From Candidatus Rokuibacteriota bacterium (GTDB lineage Bacteria > Methylomirabilota > Methylomirabilia > Rokubacteriales > CSP1-6), in NCBI GenBank assembly GCA_005887895.1, contig VBPC01000161.1, positions 1 to 40,110 on the forward strand: a stretch of DNA of 40,110 bases, given 5' to 3'. The position numbers were made by a program, and so were the translations under genes. Under the pieces are notes generated by a model that saw only the letters and a list, made by a program, of their open reading frames with translations, did not search any database and was not told the DNA's origin. Every line of letters begins with the position of its first letter. Positions within the stretch are counted from its first letter, which is position 1. Positions 24,935 through 33,657 of the stretch are shown in pieces.

Positions 24935-27900
24935 ATGATCCTGTCCGACGTCATCGCTCGCTCCTGGCGCTTTGTCGCGCTCGGGCTGGCGCTTCTCCTC
25001 GTCGGCACGCCCGCCCACGGCCAGGACTGCGGCGGCGCGAGCGACGCCTGCGAGCGCGGCCCGGCGGCGCTGTCGCCGGCAGCCACCGTCCACGACAGGG
25101 GCGCCATCTCGCCGGAAGCGGCGAAGGTCGCATCGTCGGTGCGGGACGCCATCGAGGCGATCGCGAGCACGGCGGCCGTGCCGTCGGCGCCGCGGGATCT
25201 GCGCGCGCTGTCCACGCGCCTGGTGCACGTCAGCGCGACCGGCGAGCTGCAGCTCTACGTGATTCTCGGCGACTTCCAGCCGGCCCACGTCCAGCACCTC
25301 GAGGCCAGCGGCCTCCGGGTGGAGCTGACGCTGCCGGCCCATCGCCTCGTGCAGGGATGGCTGCCGGCGAACCTCGTCGACGTCGTCGCGGCGCTGCCGT
25401 TCGTGGTCGAGGTGCGAGCGCCCGGCTACCCGGTGGCGCACGTCGGGGCCCAGGTCACGGCCGGAGACAGCATCCTTCGGGCGGACGCCGCCCGGGCGAC
25501 CTTCGACGTGAGTGGCGCCGGGGTGACCGTGGGGGTCATCTCGGACGGCGTCGATCACCTGGCTCTCTCCGCCGCCACCGCGGACGTGCCCAGCGGCGTC
25601 CAGGTCCTGCAGAACCCCGGCGGCGACGAGGGCACCGCGATGCTGGAGATCGTCCACGACGTGGCGCCGGGCGCCGGCCTGGCCTTCTACGGGCCGACGA
25701 CCAGCGCCGACATGGTGGCCGGTATCAACGCCCTCGCCGGCGCCGGCGCGCGCGTGATCGTCGACGACCTGACGTTCCTCGACGAGCCGAAGTTCCAGGA
25801 CGGCATGATCGCGCAGACGGCGCGCGCGTTCGCGACCGGCGGCCGGGCGTACGTCACGGCGGCCGGCAACTCGGCGACGATGCACTACCGCGCGCCGTAT
25901 CGCCGGCTCACGGGGCAGAATTTTCCGAGCAGCACCTATCCCGCCGTCCACAACTACGTCGCCAGCGGCGTGGACATCGGCAACACGCTCGTCCTGCCGA
26001 GCAACTGTGGCGTCCGCGTCGTGCTGCAGTGGAACAATCCGGCCGGTGCGTCGGCCGACGACTTCGACCTGTTCCTGGCCCGTTCGGCGGACGGCGCGGT
26101 GCTCGCGCGCAGCCTGAACGCCCAGACGGGCAGCCAGAGCGCGTTCGAGTTCCTCGCCTACACCAACACGACCGGCGGGCCGTTGACCGTCTTCATCGCC
26201 ATCGCCGAGTTCCGGCTGCGGACCGCGCCCGCCTCGCTGATCCTCGATTACTTCGTCTACCCGGAGTGCGGCTTCGCGCTGCAATACGCGACGAGTGCCG
26301 ACAGCGTCATCGGCCACGCCGCCGTCAACGAGGTGCTGTCGGTGGCGACGGCGAACGCCCAGTCGCCGGGCCAGGCGGCGTTCTACAGCTCGCGGGGACC
26401 GGGTTCGATCAGCTTTCCGTCGGTGGAGTCCCGGTCGACGCCCAACATCACCGGCATCGACTGCGTGGCCACCGAGATCGGCGCCGTCGGCTTCTTCGAC
26501 TTCCCGTTCTGCGGCACGTCGGCCGCCGCGCCCCACGTGGCCGGCATCGTGGCGCTCCTGATGGAGCGCAGTCCGACGTCGACCTCGCCGCAGCTGCGGG
26601 ACGCGGTGACGCGCAATGCGGTCGACCTCGGGTCGGCCGGCTTCGACACGACGTTCGGTTTCGGCCGCGCCGACGCGCTGGCCGCCGTCGGCGCGCTCAA
26701 ACCTCAGGTGACGCTGGCGGTGAGTCGTGCCGGCAGCGGCACCGGCACGGTCACCAGCAGCCCCGCCGGCATCAGCTGCGGCGCCACCTGCAGCGCGAGC
26801 TTCACGAGCGGCACGCGGGTGATGCTGGCGGCCACCGCCGGCGCCAGCGCCGTCTTTTCGGGGTGGACGGGCTGCGACACGGCGTCGGGCACGACGTGCG
26901 CGGTCACGCTGAGCGCGGCCCGAACCATCACCGCGACGTTCAACCCCAGCACCGCCAGGCTGACGGTGACACGCGCGGGCACGGGCATCGGCACGGTCAC
27001 CAGCAACCCGGCCGGAATCGCGTGCGGCGCCACCTGCGCGGCGACGTTCCCGTTCAACCGGGCGGTGACGCTGACGGCGGCGCCCAGCTCCGGCTCGCTG
27101 TTTGCCGGCTGGTCGGGCGACTGCAGCGGGACGGCGATGACGTGCACGGTGACGATGGGCGCGACACGCTCGGTGACGCCGACGTTCGTGCTGCGCGCCC
27201 CGGCGACGCTGTCGGTCGTCAAGAGCGGGACGGGCATCGGCACGGTGACGAGCGCCCCGGCTGGCGTCAGTTGCGGCGCGGTCTGCGCGGCCACCTACGC
27301 CGGCGGCGCCGTGGTCACGCTCACGGCCACGGCCAACGCCGCCTCGTCGTTCGCCGGGTGGTCGGGCGCCTGCTTGGGGACGGCGACATGCCGGCTGACC
27401 CTGATCACGGATGTGACCGTGACCGCCACGTTCACGCCGAAGCCGCAGCGCTTGACGATTTCACGAACCGGATCCGGCAGCGGGGCCGTCACGAGCGATC
27501 CGCCCGGCATCAGCTGTCCGGCGACATGTGCGGCGACGTTCGCGGGCAACTCCACCGTCTCGATGTCGGCGGCTCCCAGCCCGGGCTCCACCTTCACCGG
27601 CTGGTCGGGCGCCTGCCACGGCGCCGACACCACCTGCACGGTGTCCATGACGGCGGCGCAATCGGTCATCGCAATGTTCACGGCTCAGACCTTCAGCGTC
27701 AGTGTCAGCCGCGACGGGAGCGGCAACGGCACCATCACGAGCAGTCCGGGCGGGATCAACTGCGGAACCATCTGCAGCGCCAACTATCTCGGCGGCCGGG
27801 TCGTCACGCTGACGGCGACGCCGGCCGTCAACTCGGCATTCTCCGGATGGTCCGGCGACTGCACGGGACGCGCCCGGACCTGCACGGTCACGGTCACGTC

Positions 27901-28357
27901 GTCCTTGAACGTCACGGCGACCTTCGACGCCACGACGGCGCCGGTGCGCTTCTACAACAACCTGGTGCTCTGCCCGCCCAGCGGGTGCGTGCGGTTCACG
28001 GCGATCCTGCACGCGTCGGAAGGGCCGACGTGGAGCTCGTTGTCGGGCGCGCCGTCCGCCTATCAGACGATCCGGACGCCGACCCTGTCGAACTTCACCG
28101 TCACCGCGGTCGGCTTCAGCGGCAGCGTGTTCTTCCCGGGGTCGTTCTCGCTCACGTTCGGCCGGCGATACACGATCGTGCTGAACCTGGATGGCAGCGG
28201 CAATGGCGTCCTTCAGCTGTTCGACGAGGGCCCCGCGACCTCCGCTTCGACGGCGGCACCGGCGGCCGGGGCCCCGGCGGTCGAGCTCCGCGGGCGGGCT
28301 GACGTCCCATTTGGCGGACCGCTCCGTCGCGCGCCGGAGGCCGGGCCGGTGCGCTGA
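24935..28357 (+). CDS. Secreted subtilase/S53-like protease with prodomain and five Cys-rich repeats
   Basis: A 1140-residue exported protein. Signal peptide 1-29 (ends TPAHG), prodomain about 64-165, catalytic domain about 175-585, five repeats about 591-1000, and an unclassified C-terminal domain. Catalytic motifs: VISDGVD (Asp204), DEGTAMLEIVHD with Glu232 where subtilisin has the catalytic His, oxyanion Asn312 in TAAGNS, and Ser529 in CGTSAAAPHVAG. This belongs to the S8/S53 superfamily branch with Glu in place of His (Peptidases_S53_like). The repeats resemble divergent InlB B-repeats (GTGTVTS, GWSG, with two Cys pairs each). The last 40 residues are low-complexity and run antisense into the ABC ATPase gene. 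Probably an extracellular protease; activity untested. Confidence 0.88.
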   Translation: MILSDVIARSWRFVALGLALLLVGTPAHGQDCGGASDACERGPAALSPAATVHDRGAISPEAAKVASSVRDAIEAIASTAAVPSAPRDLRALSTRLVHVSATGELQLYVILGDFQPAHVQHLEASGLRVELTLPAHRLVQGWLPANLVDVVAALPFVVEVRAPGYPVAHVGAQVTAGDSILRADAARATFDVSGAGVTVGVISDGVDHLALSAATADVPSGVQVLQNPGGDEGTAMLEIVHDVAPGAGLAFYGPTTSADMVAGINALAGAGARVIVDDLTFLDEPKFQDGMIAQTARAFATGGRAYVTAAGNSATMHYRAPYRRLTGQNFPSSTYPAVHNYVASGVDIGNTLVLPSNCGVRVVLQWNNPAGASADDFDLFLARSADGAVLARSLNAQTGSQSAFEFLAYTNTTGGPLTVFIAIAEFRLRTAPASLILDYFVYPECGFALQYATSADSVIGHAAVNEVLSVATANAQSPGQAAFYSSRGPGSISFPSVESRSTPNITGIDCVATEIGAVGFFDFPFCGTSAAAPHVAGIVALLMERSPTSTSPQLRDAVTRNAVDLGSAGFDTTFGFGRADALAAVGALKPQVTLAVSRAGSGTGTVTSSPAGISCGATCSASFTSGTRVMLAATAGASAVFSGWTGCDTASGTTCAVTLSAARTITATFNPSTARLTVTRAGTGIGTVTSNPAGIACGATCAATFPFNRAVTLTAAPSSGSLFAGWSGDCSGTAMTCTVTMGATRSVTPTFVLRAPATLSVVKSGTGIGTVTSAPAGVSCGAVCAATYAGGAVVTLTATANAASSFAGWSGACLGTATCRLTLITDVTVTATFTPKPQRLTISRTGSGSGAVTSDPPGISCPATCAATFAGNSTVSMSAAPSPGSTFTGWSGACHGADTTCTVSMTAAQSVIAMFTAQTFSVSVSRDGSGNGTITSSPGGINCGTICSANYLGGRVVTLTATPAVNSAFSGWSGDCTGRARTCTVTVTSSLNVTATFDATTAPVRFYNNLVLCPPSGCVRFTAILHASEGPTWSSLSGAPSAYQTIRTPTLSNFTVTAVGFSGSVFFPGSFSLTFGRRYTIVLNLDGSGNGVLQLFDEGPATSASTAAPAAGAPAVELRGRADVPFGGPLRRAPEAGPVR
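26708..27936 (+). repeat. Five tandem ~80-residue (240-250 bp) InlB-B-like repeats in the protease gene
   Basis: Repeats begin near 26708, 26959, 27209, 27452 and 27698. Each has the core SGxGTVTS, then PAGI-CG--C, VTLTA and FAGWSG-C, ending TATF. Each holds four cysteines in two pairs, fitting two disulfides per repeat in an extracytoplasmic protein. Copies have diverged at DNA level, so this is an old duplication. Confidence 0.85.
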
Positions 28358-29067
28358 CGCGGGCCGTGCGCGCGAGAAGAGGCTCGTTGCGGCAGGTCGA
28401 TCACGAGCTCCCGCTTGATGCGGCCGGGGCGGGCGGTCATGACGGCTACCCGGTTGGCCATGAAGATCGCCTCGTCGATGTCGTGGGTCACGAACAGGAC
28501 CGTCTTGCGGTCGCTCTCCCAGATGCCGAGGAGCAGCTCCTGCATGAGGCTGCGCGTCTGGTTGTCGAGGGCGCCAAACGGCTCGTCGAGCAGGAGGATC
28601 TTGGGATCGTTGGCGAGCGCGCGGGCCAGCGCGGTGCGCTGCTGCATGCCGCCCGAGAGCATCTTGGGATAGTGGCGCTCGAAGCCCTCCAGGCCGACGC
28701 GGGCGATGTAATGGGCGGCGATGCGCGTCTGCTCGGCGGTCGACAGTCCCTGCTCGCGCAGGCCGAAGCGGATGTTTTGCTCCACCGTGAGCCACGGAAA
28801 CAGCGTGTAGGACTGGAAGACCATGCCGCGATCGGCGCCGGGCGCGGTCACCGGCGCCCCGTCGAGTGTGACCCGGCCCGTCGTCGGGCGATCGAGGCCG
28901 GCCACGATGCGCAGCAGCGTCGACTTGCCGCAGCCCGAGGGCCCGAGCAGGCAGATGAAATCGTTGTCGGCGACGGCCAGCGACGTCGGCTCCAGCGCGC
29001 GGGTCGGCGGCCCGCCGCGGACGCCGGGAAATGTCCGACTCACCTCATCGAGGACGAGTCGCGACAC
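28213..29067 (-). CDS. ABC transporter ATPase, NitT/TauT type, C-terminus replaced
   Basis: ATP-binding subunit of a nitrate/sulfonate/taurine-type importer. Walker A GPSGCGKST, Q-loop VFQSYTLFPW, signature LSGGMQQR, Walker B ILLLDEPFGALD and the H-loop VTHDIDEA are intact. The family core continues to RIKRELVIDLPQ (about residue 227). After that, homologues have some 30 residues of the TSPEF-type tail. Here a low-complexity, Arg/Ala/Gly-rich stretch of about 57 residues follows, and it overlaps the end of the convergent protease gene by 145 bp. The 3' end therefore looks truncated and fused to antisense sequence. The catalytic core should still fold. GTG start, 10 bp after the permease stop. 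Confidence 0.9.
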   Translation of the reverse strand: MSRLVLDEVSRTFPGVRGGPPTRALEPTSLAVADNDFICLLGPSGCGKSTLLRIVAGLDRPTTGRVTLDGAPVTAPGADRGMVFQSYTLFPWLTVEQNIRFGLREQGLSTAEQTRIAAHYIARVGLEGFERHYPKMLSGGMQQRTALARALANDPKILLLDEPFGALDNQTRSLMQELLLGIWESDRKTVLFVTHDIDEAIFMANRVAVMTARPGRIKRELVIDLPQRASSRAHGPRQRTGPASGARRSGPPNGTSARPRSSTAGAPAAGAAVEAEVAGPSSNS

Positions 29068-29077
29068 GCCGGACGGC

Positions 29078-29851
29078 TCAGGCGAGACTCCAGGGGAACA
29101 GCCGCTGGTTCAGCGTCTTGAAGAGATAGTCGGACACGAGGCCGATGACGCCGATGACCACGATGCCGAAGATGATCTGGCCGGTGTCGAGTAGCGCCTG
29201 GCTGTCGGTGATCATGTGGCCGATGCCGCTGGAGGCGCCGATCAGCTCCGCGACGATGACGTAGGTCCACGCCCAGCCGAGCACGAGGCGCAGCGTCTCG
29301 GCGATGGTCGGCGCGCTGGAGGGCAGCAGCACGCGCCCGACGATGCCGGAGGCGCGCGCACCGAGCGTGTAGGCCGCTTCGACGAGGTCGCGCCGCGTCG
29401 AGCCCACCGTGACGGCGACCATCAGCACGAGCTGGAAGAACGAGCCGATGAAGATCAGCAGCAGCTTCTCGGCCTCGCCGATGCCGGCCCACAGGATCAG
29501 CAGGGGAATGAAGCCGGAGGCCGGCAGATAGCGTGCGAACGAGATGAAGGGCTCGAAGAACGCCTCGATCGGCTTCCAGGCGCCCATGGCGATGCCGAGC
29601 GGCACCCCGACGATCGCGGCCAGCGCAAAACCGCCGAACACGCGCCAGATGGTCACGCCGATGTCGCGGGCGAAGCCATGCACGCTCAGCAGCCGCCAGC
29701 CGGCCACCGCCATCGTGAGCGGATCGGCCAGGAACGTCCGGTTGACGTAGCCGCCCAGCGTGGCCGCCGTCCAGGCCGCGAAGAACACCACGAAGAACCC
29801 GACGCCGAGCAGGACCTTGGTCGCGGTCGAGACCGGGACCAGCGGCCTCAC
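29078..29851 (-). CDS. ABC transporter permease, NitT/TauT (SsuC-like) type
   Basis: A 257-residue inner-membrane permease with six predicted helices. The ATPase-contacting loop reads EAAYTLGARASGIVGRVLLP; other family features are GVPLGIAMG near residue 84, LPASGFIPLLILWAGIGE and the C-terminal GLVSDYLFKTLNQRLFPW. The GTG start overlaps the stop of the binding-protein gene by 4 bp (GTGA). With the ATPase and binding protein it forms a complete three-part importer. Confidence 0.93.
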   Translation of the reverse strand: MRPLVPVSTATKVLLGVGFFVVFFAAWTAATLGGYVNRTFLADPLTMAVAGWRLLSVHGFARDIGVTIWRVFGGFALAAIVGVPLGIAMGAWKPIEAFFEPFISFARYLPASGFIPLLILWAGIGEAEKLLLIFIGSFFQLVLMVAVTVGSTRRDLVEAAYTLGARASGIVGRVLLPSSAPTIAETLRLVLGWAWTYVIVAELIGASSGIGHMITDSQALLDTGQIIFGIVVIGVIGLVSDYLFKTLNQRLFPWSLA

Positions 29852-30798
29852 TTGATGAAGCGGGTGTCGGTGATCGTGGTGATGTCCGGCACGCTCTTGA
29901 TGATGCCCAGCTCGAGGAGCAGCGCCGCCGCGTCCTTGCTGAACGCCTGGATCTCGCCGGTGAAGAACTTCTGGTTGGCGGCGCGATCCTGCCAGCGCAG
30001 GTACGCCTGCGACTTCTCGAACTGCTCGCCGGTCTGCTTGACCACCGCGCCCATCGTCTCGAAGCTCGGCTTCGGCTCCTTGCTGATCAGCTCGACGGCG
30101 TCGAAGTAGCCGTCGACCATCGCCTGCACGAGCTTCGGCTGCTCGTTGATGAACTTGGGCGTGCAGCCGAACGTGTCCATGATCATCGGGTAGTCGAGCG
30201 TGGTCGCGATGATCTTGCCGGCCTCCGGCTTGTCACGCACGCTCGAGAGGTACGGCTCGTAGGTCATGGCGGCGTCGTTCTGGCCGGCGATGAACGCCTG
30301 GGCGGCCGGTCCCGGCTCGAGGTTGACCACCGTCACGTCCTTCACCGAGAGCCCGTTCTTCTTCAGCATCCACGCCAGCGTGAAGTAGGGCGCGGTGCCC
30401 GGCGCCGAGGCGGCCACCGTCTTGCCCTTGAGATCGGCGATCTTCGCGATCGAGTTGCGCACCACCATGCCGTCGGCCCCGTACGACTTGTCGAGCTGCA
30501 CGACCTGCTTCGTCGCCACGCCGTTGGCGTTCCAGACGATCCACGTCTCGACCGTGGTGGCCGCGCACTGCACGTCGCCGGAGGCGATCGCCAGGTGCCG
30601 GTCCTTCTGCGGGATGAACTTGATCGCCACGTCGACGCCACGCTTCTTGAAGAGCCCGGCCTTGTCGGCCAGCGAGAGCGGCGCGAAGCCGGTCCAGCCG
30701 CTCATCGCGACCGTGACCCTGGGCAGATCCTGGGCGGGCGAGCCGGCGGCGAGCACGAGCGAGACGACGAGCGTGGTGACGACGCAGAGCATGCGCAT
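29848..30798 (-). CDS. ABC substrate-binding protein, NitT/TauT (NMT1/THI5-like) type
   Basis: A 316-residue periplasmic protein. Signal peptide MRMLCVVTTLVVSLVLAAGS, cleaved near PAQ. The mature part begins VTVAMSGWTGFAPLSLADK, followed by GLFKKRGVDVAIKFI, a DLKGKTVAAS segment, NLEPGPAAQAFIAGQ and DAAMTYEPYL, as in taurine/sulfonate/nitrate binding proteins. ATG 30798 has a strong AGGAGGG site upstream, better than the longer frame. First gene of the transporter operon. It is divergent, 52 bp away, from a mandelate-racemase-like gene, so the imported compound may be the substrate of that pathway; this is inference. Confidence 0.92.
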   Translation of the reverse strand: MRMLCVVTTLVVSLVLAAGSPAQDLPRVTVAMSGWTGFAPLSLADKAGLFKKRGVDVAIKFIPQKDRHLAIASGDVQCAATTVETWIVWNANGVATKQVVQLDKSYGADGMVVRNSIAKIADLKGKTVAASAPGTAPYFTLAWMLKKNGLSVKDVTVVNLEPGPAAQAFIAGQNDAAMTYEPYLSSVRDKPEAGKIIATTLDYPMIMDTFGCTPKFINEQPKLVQAMVDGYFDAVELISKEPKPSFETMGAVVKQTGEQFEKSQAYLRWQDRAANQKFFTGEIQAFSKDAAALLLELGIIKSVPDITTITDTRFIK

Positions 30799-30834
30799 GA
30801 CATCCCTCCTGGGGGCCTGGCCTCGGGCGGGGGT

Positions 30835-30840
30835 AGTATA
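30835..30840 (-). promoter_or_regulatory. Candidate -10 box for the NitT/TauT-type operon
   Basis: Minus-strand TATACT in the 52-bp divergent gap, about 36 nt ahead of the binding-protein ATG. The same hexamer lies before hyuA (18035-18030). No clear -35; the plus-strand gene must share this short gap. Confidence 0.3.
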
Positions 30841-30850
30841 CGAGCCCACC

Positions 30851-31942
30851 ATGGAGATCCGCGAGGTCCAGGCCGATCACTACGTTATCCCGCTGCCGGT
30901 CGCGCTGTCGGACAGCACGCACGGCACGATCCGCGGCTTCGAGCTGATCACCGCCCGCGTCCGCGACGTCGAGGGCGCCGAGGGCGTCGGCTACACTTAC
31001 ACGGTGGGCGCCGGCGGCGCCGCCGTCCTGGCGCTGCTGACCCGGGATCTCGCGCCGCTGCTCGTCGGCCGCGACGCCGAGCGCATCGAGGAGATCTGGC
31101 AGGCGATGTGGTGGGCGCTGCACTACGGCGGGCGCGGCGGCGCCCAGGTGCTGGCAATGTCGGCGATCGACATCGCGCTGTGGGACCTGCGCGCGCGCCG
31201 GCAGCGCGCGCCGCTCTGGCGGGTGCTGGGCGGCTTCGACCCGCGCGTGAAGTGCTATGCGGGCGGCATCGACCTCGACTTCCCGCTGGACGCGCTGCTG
31301 CGCCAGGCCGACGACCATCGCCGGCGCGGCTTCCGCGCGATCAAGATGAAGGTCGGCCGCCCCTCGCTGCGCGAGGACGTCGAGCGCGTGCGCGCGATGC
31401 GCGAGCACCTCGGCGCCGACTTTCCGCTGATGGTCGACGCCAACATGCGCTGGACCGTCGACGAGGCGATCCGCGCCGCCCGCGCCCTCGCGGAGCTCTC
31501 CCCGGTGTGGCTGGAGGAGCCGATCATCCCCGACGACGTGCCCGGTCACGTGCGCATCGTAGAGGAGGGCGGGCTGCCGATCGCCGCCGGCGAGAATCTC
31601 CACACGCTGCACGAGTTCCGCGCCCTCATCGCCGCCGGCGGGGTGACGTTCCCCGAGCCCGACGCGACCAACTGCGGCGGCGTGACGGTCTTCATGAAGG
31701 TCTGCCACCTGGCCGAGGCCTTCAATCTCCCCGTGACGTCGCACGGCGCCCACGACCTCACCGTCCACCTGCTGGCCGCCGCGCCGAACCGCTCCTACCT
31801 CGAAGCGCACGGCTTCGGCCTCGATCGCTTCATCGCCGAGCCCCTTCGCCTCGAGCGCGGCCTTGCCATCGCGCCGGAGCGTCCCGGTCACGGCATCGAG
31901 CTCGACTGGAAAGCCCTCGACTTGCTGCGGGCGGCACGCTAG
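30851..31942 (+). CDS. Mandelate racemase / muconate lactonizing enzyme family protein
   Basis: A 363-residue enolase-superfamily enzyme, which abstracts the alpha-proton of a carboxylate. Catalytic positions are all filled: KMK motif (Lys165, Lys167), metal ligands Asp196 (VDAN), Glu222 (LEEP) and Glu248 (AGEN), and the Asp271/His298 dyad (PDATN, TSHGAHD). The numbering is exactly one more than in Pseudomonas putida mandelate racemase (K164, K166, D195, E221, E247, D270, H297), so spacing is fully conserved. The family also includes sugar-acid dehydratases, so racemase activity is not proven. A benzoylformate-decarboxylase-like gene follows 12 bp downstream, which favours an aromatic or other 2-hydroxy-acid substrate. 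Confidence 0.9.
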   Translation: MEIREVQADHYVIPLPVALSDSTHGTIRGFELITARVRDVEGAEGVGYTYTVGAGGAAVLALLTRDLAPLLVGRDAERIEEIWQAMWWALHYGGRGGAQVLAMSAIDIALWDLRARRQRAPLWRVLGGFDPRVKCYAGGIDLDFPLDALLRQADDHRRRGFRAIKMKVGRPSLREDVERVRAMREHLGADFPLMVDANMRWTVDEAIRAARALAELSPVWLEEPIIPDDVPGHVRIVEEGGLPIAAGENLHTLHEFRALIAAGGVTFPEPDATNCGGVTVFMKVCHLAEAFNLPVTSHGAHDLTVHLLAAAPNRSYLEAHGFGLDRFIAEPLRLERGLAIAPERPGHGIELDWKALDLLRAAR

Positions 31943-31954
31943 ATTCCCGGCGCC

Positions 31955-33625
31955 ATGGCTGAGCGCATGCGCGGCAGGCAGGTGTTCATGGAGAGCCTCA
32001 TCGGCCATGGGGTCGAGTACATCTTCGGCAACCCCGGCACGACCGAGAGCCCCATCCTCGACGCGTTGCTCGACTACCCGCAGCTGAAGTACATCGTCGC
32101 GCTGCACGAGGGCGTGGCCCTGGGCGCCGCCAGCTACTACGCCCAGGCCAGCGGCAAGATCGCTCTCGTCAACGTCCACGTCGCGCCCGGCCTCGGCAAC
32201 GCGCTGGGCATGCTGTACAACGCGTTCAAGGCCCGGTCGCCGGTGGTCGTGACGGCCGGCCAGCAGGACACGCGCCTGCGGCTGCGGGGACCGGTGCTCG
32301 GCCACGACCTCGTGGCCATGGCGGCCCCGCTCACCAAGTGGAGCGTCCAGGTCGAGCGCGCCGACGAGTTCGCGCCGATCATGCATCGGGCGCTGAAGAT
32401 CGCCACCGACCCACCGGCCGGCCCCGTGTTCGTCGCGCTGCCGATCGACGTGCTCGAGCAGGAGACCGACGTCGCGCCATTTCCCGCCGGCCGGCTCTAC
32501 CGCGCGCCCGAGCCGGAGCCGGCCGCCATCCAGGCCGCCGCAGAGCTCCTGCTGTCCAGCCGGCAACCGGCGATCGTCGTCGGAGACGAGGCGGCGAGCG
32601 CCGCCACGGAGCTGACGGCGCTGGCCGAGCGGCTCGGCGCCGCCGTCTGGTGCGAGGGCATTCGCACGCACCAGGTGATTGCGAGCGCTCATCCCAACTT
32701 CCGGCTCGGCCTGCCGTTCGACACCGTCGGCATCCGCAAGGCGCTCGAGGGGGTCGACGCGGTGTTGCTGGTCGGCGGCCCGTTCTTCGAGGAGGTCTGG
32801 TACGCGCCTGGTTCACCGCTGCCGCCCGGCGCCCGGGCGATTCACGTGGAGGCCTCGCCGGAGCGCCTGGCGCACAACCATCCCGTGAGCGTCGGGTTGG
32901 TCAGCCATCCGCGCGCCGCGCTGGCGGCGCTGCTCACCGTCGTCGGGCGTGACGGCGCCCCCGCGTTTCGCGAGGCTGCGGCCCGGCGGAACGCCGCGCT
33001 TCGGGCCCTCAAGGCTCAGGACGCCGAGGCCCAGCGCGCGCGGGCGGCGAAGCGCTGGGACCGCGCGCCGATCTCGGTCCCGCGCGCGATGGCCGAGATC
33101 GAGTCGGCGCTGCCGGCCGACGCGATCGTGGTCGACGAGTCGATCACTGCGAGTCTGGATCTGGCCCGCACGGTGACGTTCGAGCGGGTCGGCGACTACG
33201 TCGGCGCCCGGGGCGGGGGCATCGGCCAGGCGCTGCCCGGCGCGCTGGGCGTGAAGCTGGCCCATCCCGAGCGTCCGGTGCTCGCCCTGTCCGGGGACGG
33301 CTCGGCGATGTACAGCATCCAGGCGCTGTGGACCGCGGCCCATCACGACCTCGCCGTCGTCTTCCTCATCCTCAACAACCGCGAGTACCGCATCCTGAAG
33401 CACAACATGGACACGTACCGGCAGCGCTTCGGCGCCAAGCCCGAGCGCGGCTACCCGCACATGGACCTCGTGTCTCCCGACCTCGGCTTCGTGGACCTGG
33501 CCCGCGGCATGGGCGTGGAGGCGGCGAGGATCGACCGGCCGGACGATCTGCGTCCGGCGCTCGACAAGGCGGTGGCCGCCCGCCGCCCGTTCCTGCTCGA
33601 CGTGGCGATCGAGGGCCGCGCATGA
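31955..33625 (+). CDS. Thiamine-diphosphate enzyme, benzoylformate decarboxylase-like
   Basis: A 556-residue ThDP enzyme. Pattern matches benzoylformate decarboxylase closely: FGNPGTTE (Thr29 where the Pseudomonas enzyme has Ser26), the cofactor-activating Glu52 in LHEGVA, and the active-site His75 in VNVHVAPGLGNA. The ThDP/Mg motif GDGSAMYSIQALWTAA starts near residue 448 and ends in LNN. Acetolactate synthase lacks the His-containing segment, so a 2-oxo-acid decarboxylase is more likely. Typical family length is 530-550. It lies 12 bp after the mandelate-racemase-like gene, so the pair recalls the mandelate pathway, although no mandelate dehydrogenase is visible. The substrate is not certain. 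Confidence 0.88.
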   Translation: MAERMRGRQVFMESLIGHGVEYIFGNPGTTESPILDALLDYPQLKYIVALHEGVALGAASYYAQASGKIALVNVHVAPGLGNALGMLYNAFKARSPVVVTAGQQDTRLRLRGPVLGHDLVAMAAPLTKWSVQVERADEFAPIMHRALKIATDPPAGPVFVALPIDVLEQETDVAPFPAGRLYRAPEPEPAAIQAAAELLLSSRQPAIVVGDEAASAATELTALAERLGAAVWCEGIRTHQVIASAHPNFRLGLPFDTVGIRKALEGVDAVLLVGGPFFEEVWYAPGSPLPPGARAIHVEASPERLAHNHPVSVGLVSHPRAALAALLTVVGRDGAPAFREAAARRNAALRALKAQDAEAQRARAAKRWDRAPISVPRAMAEIESALPADAIVVDESITASLDLARTVTFERVGDYVGARGGGIGQALPGALGVKLAHPERPVLALSGDGSAMYSIQALWTAAHHDLAVVFLILNNREYRILKHNMDTYRQRFGAKPERGYPHMDLVSPDLGFVDLARGMGVEAARIDRPDDLRPALDKAVAARRPFLLDVAIEGRA

Positions 33626-33657
33626 AGACTCCCCCCAACCGCGAAGAGGAGGGCGCC

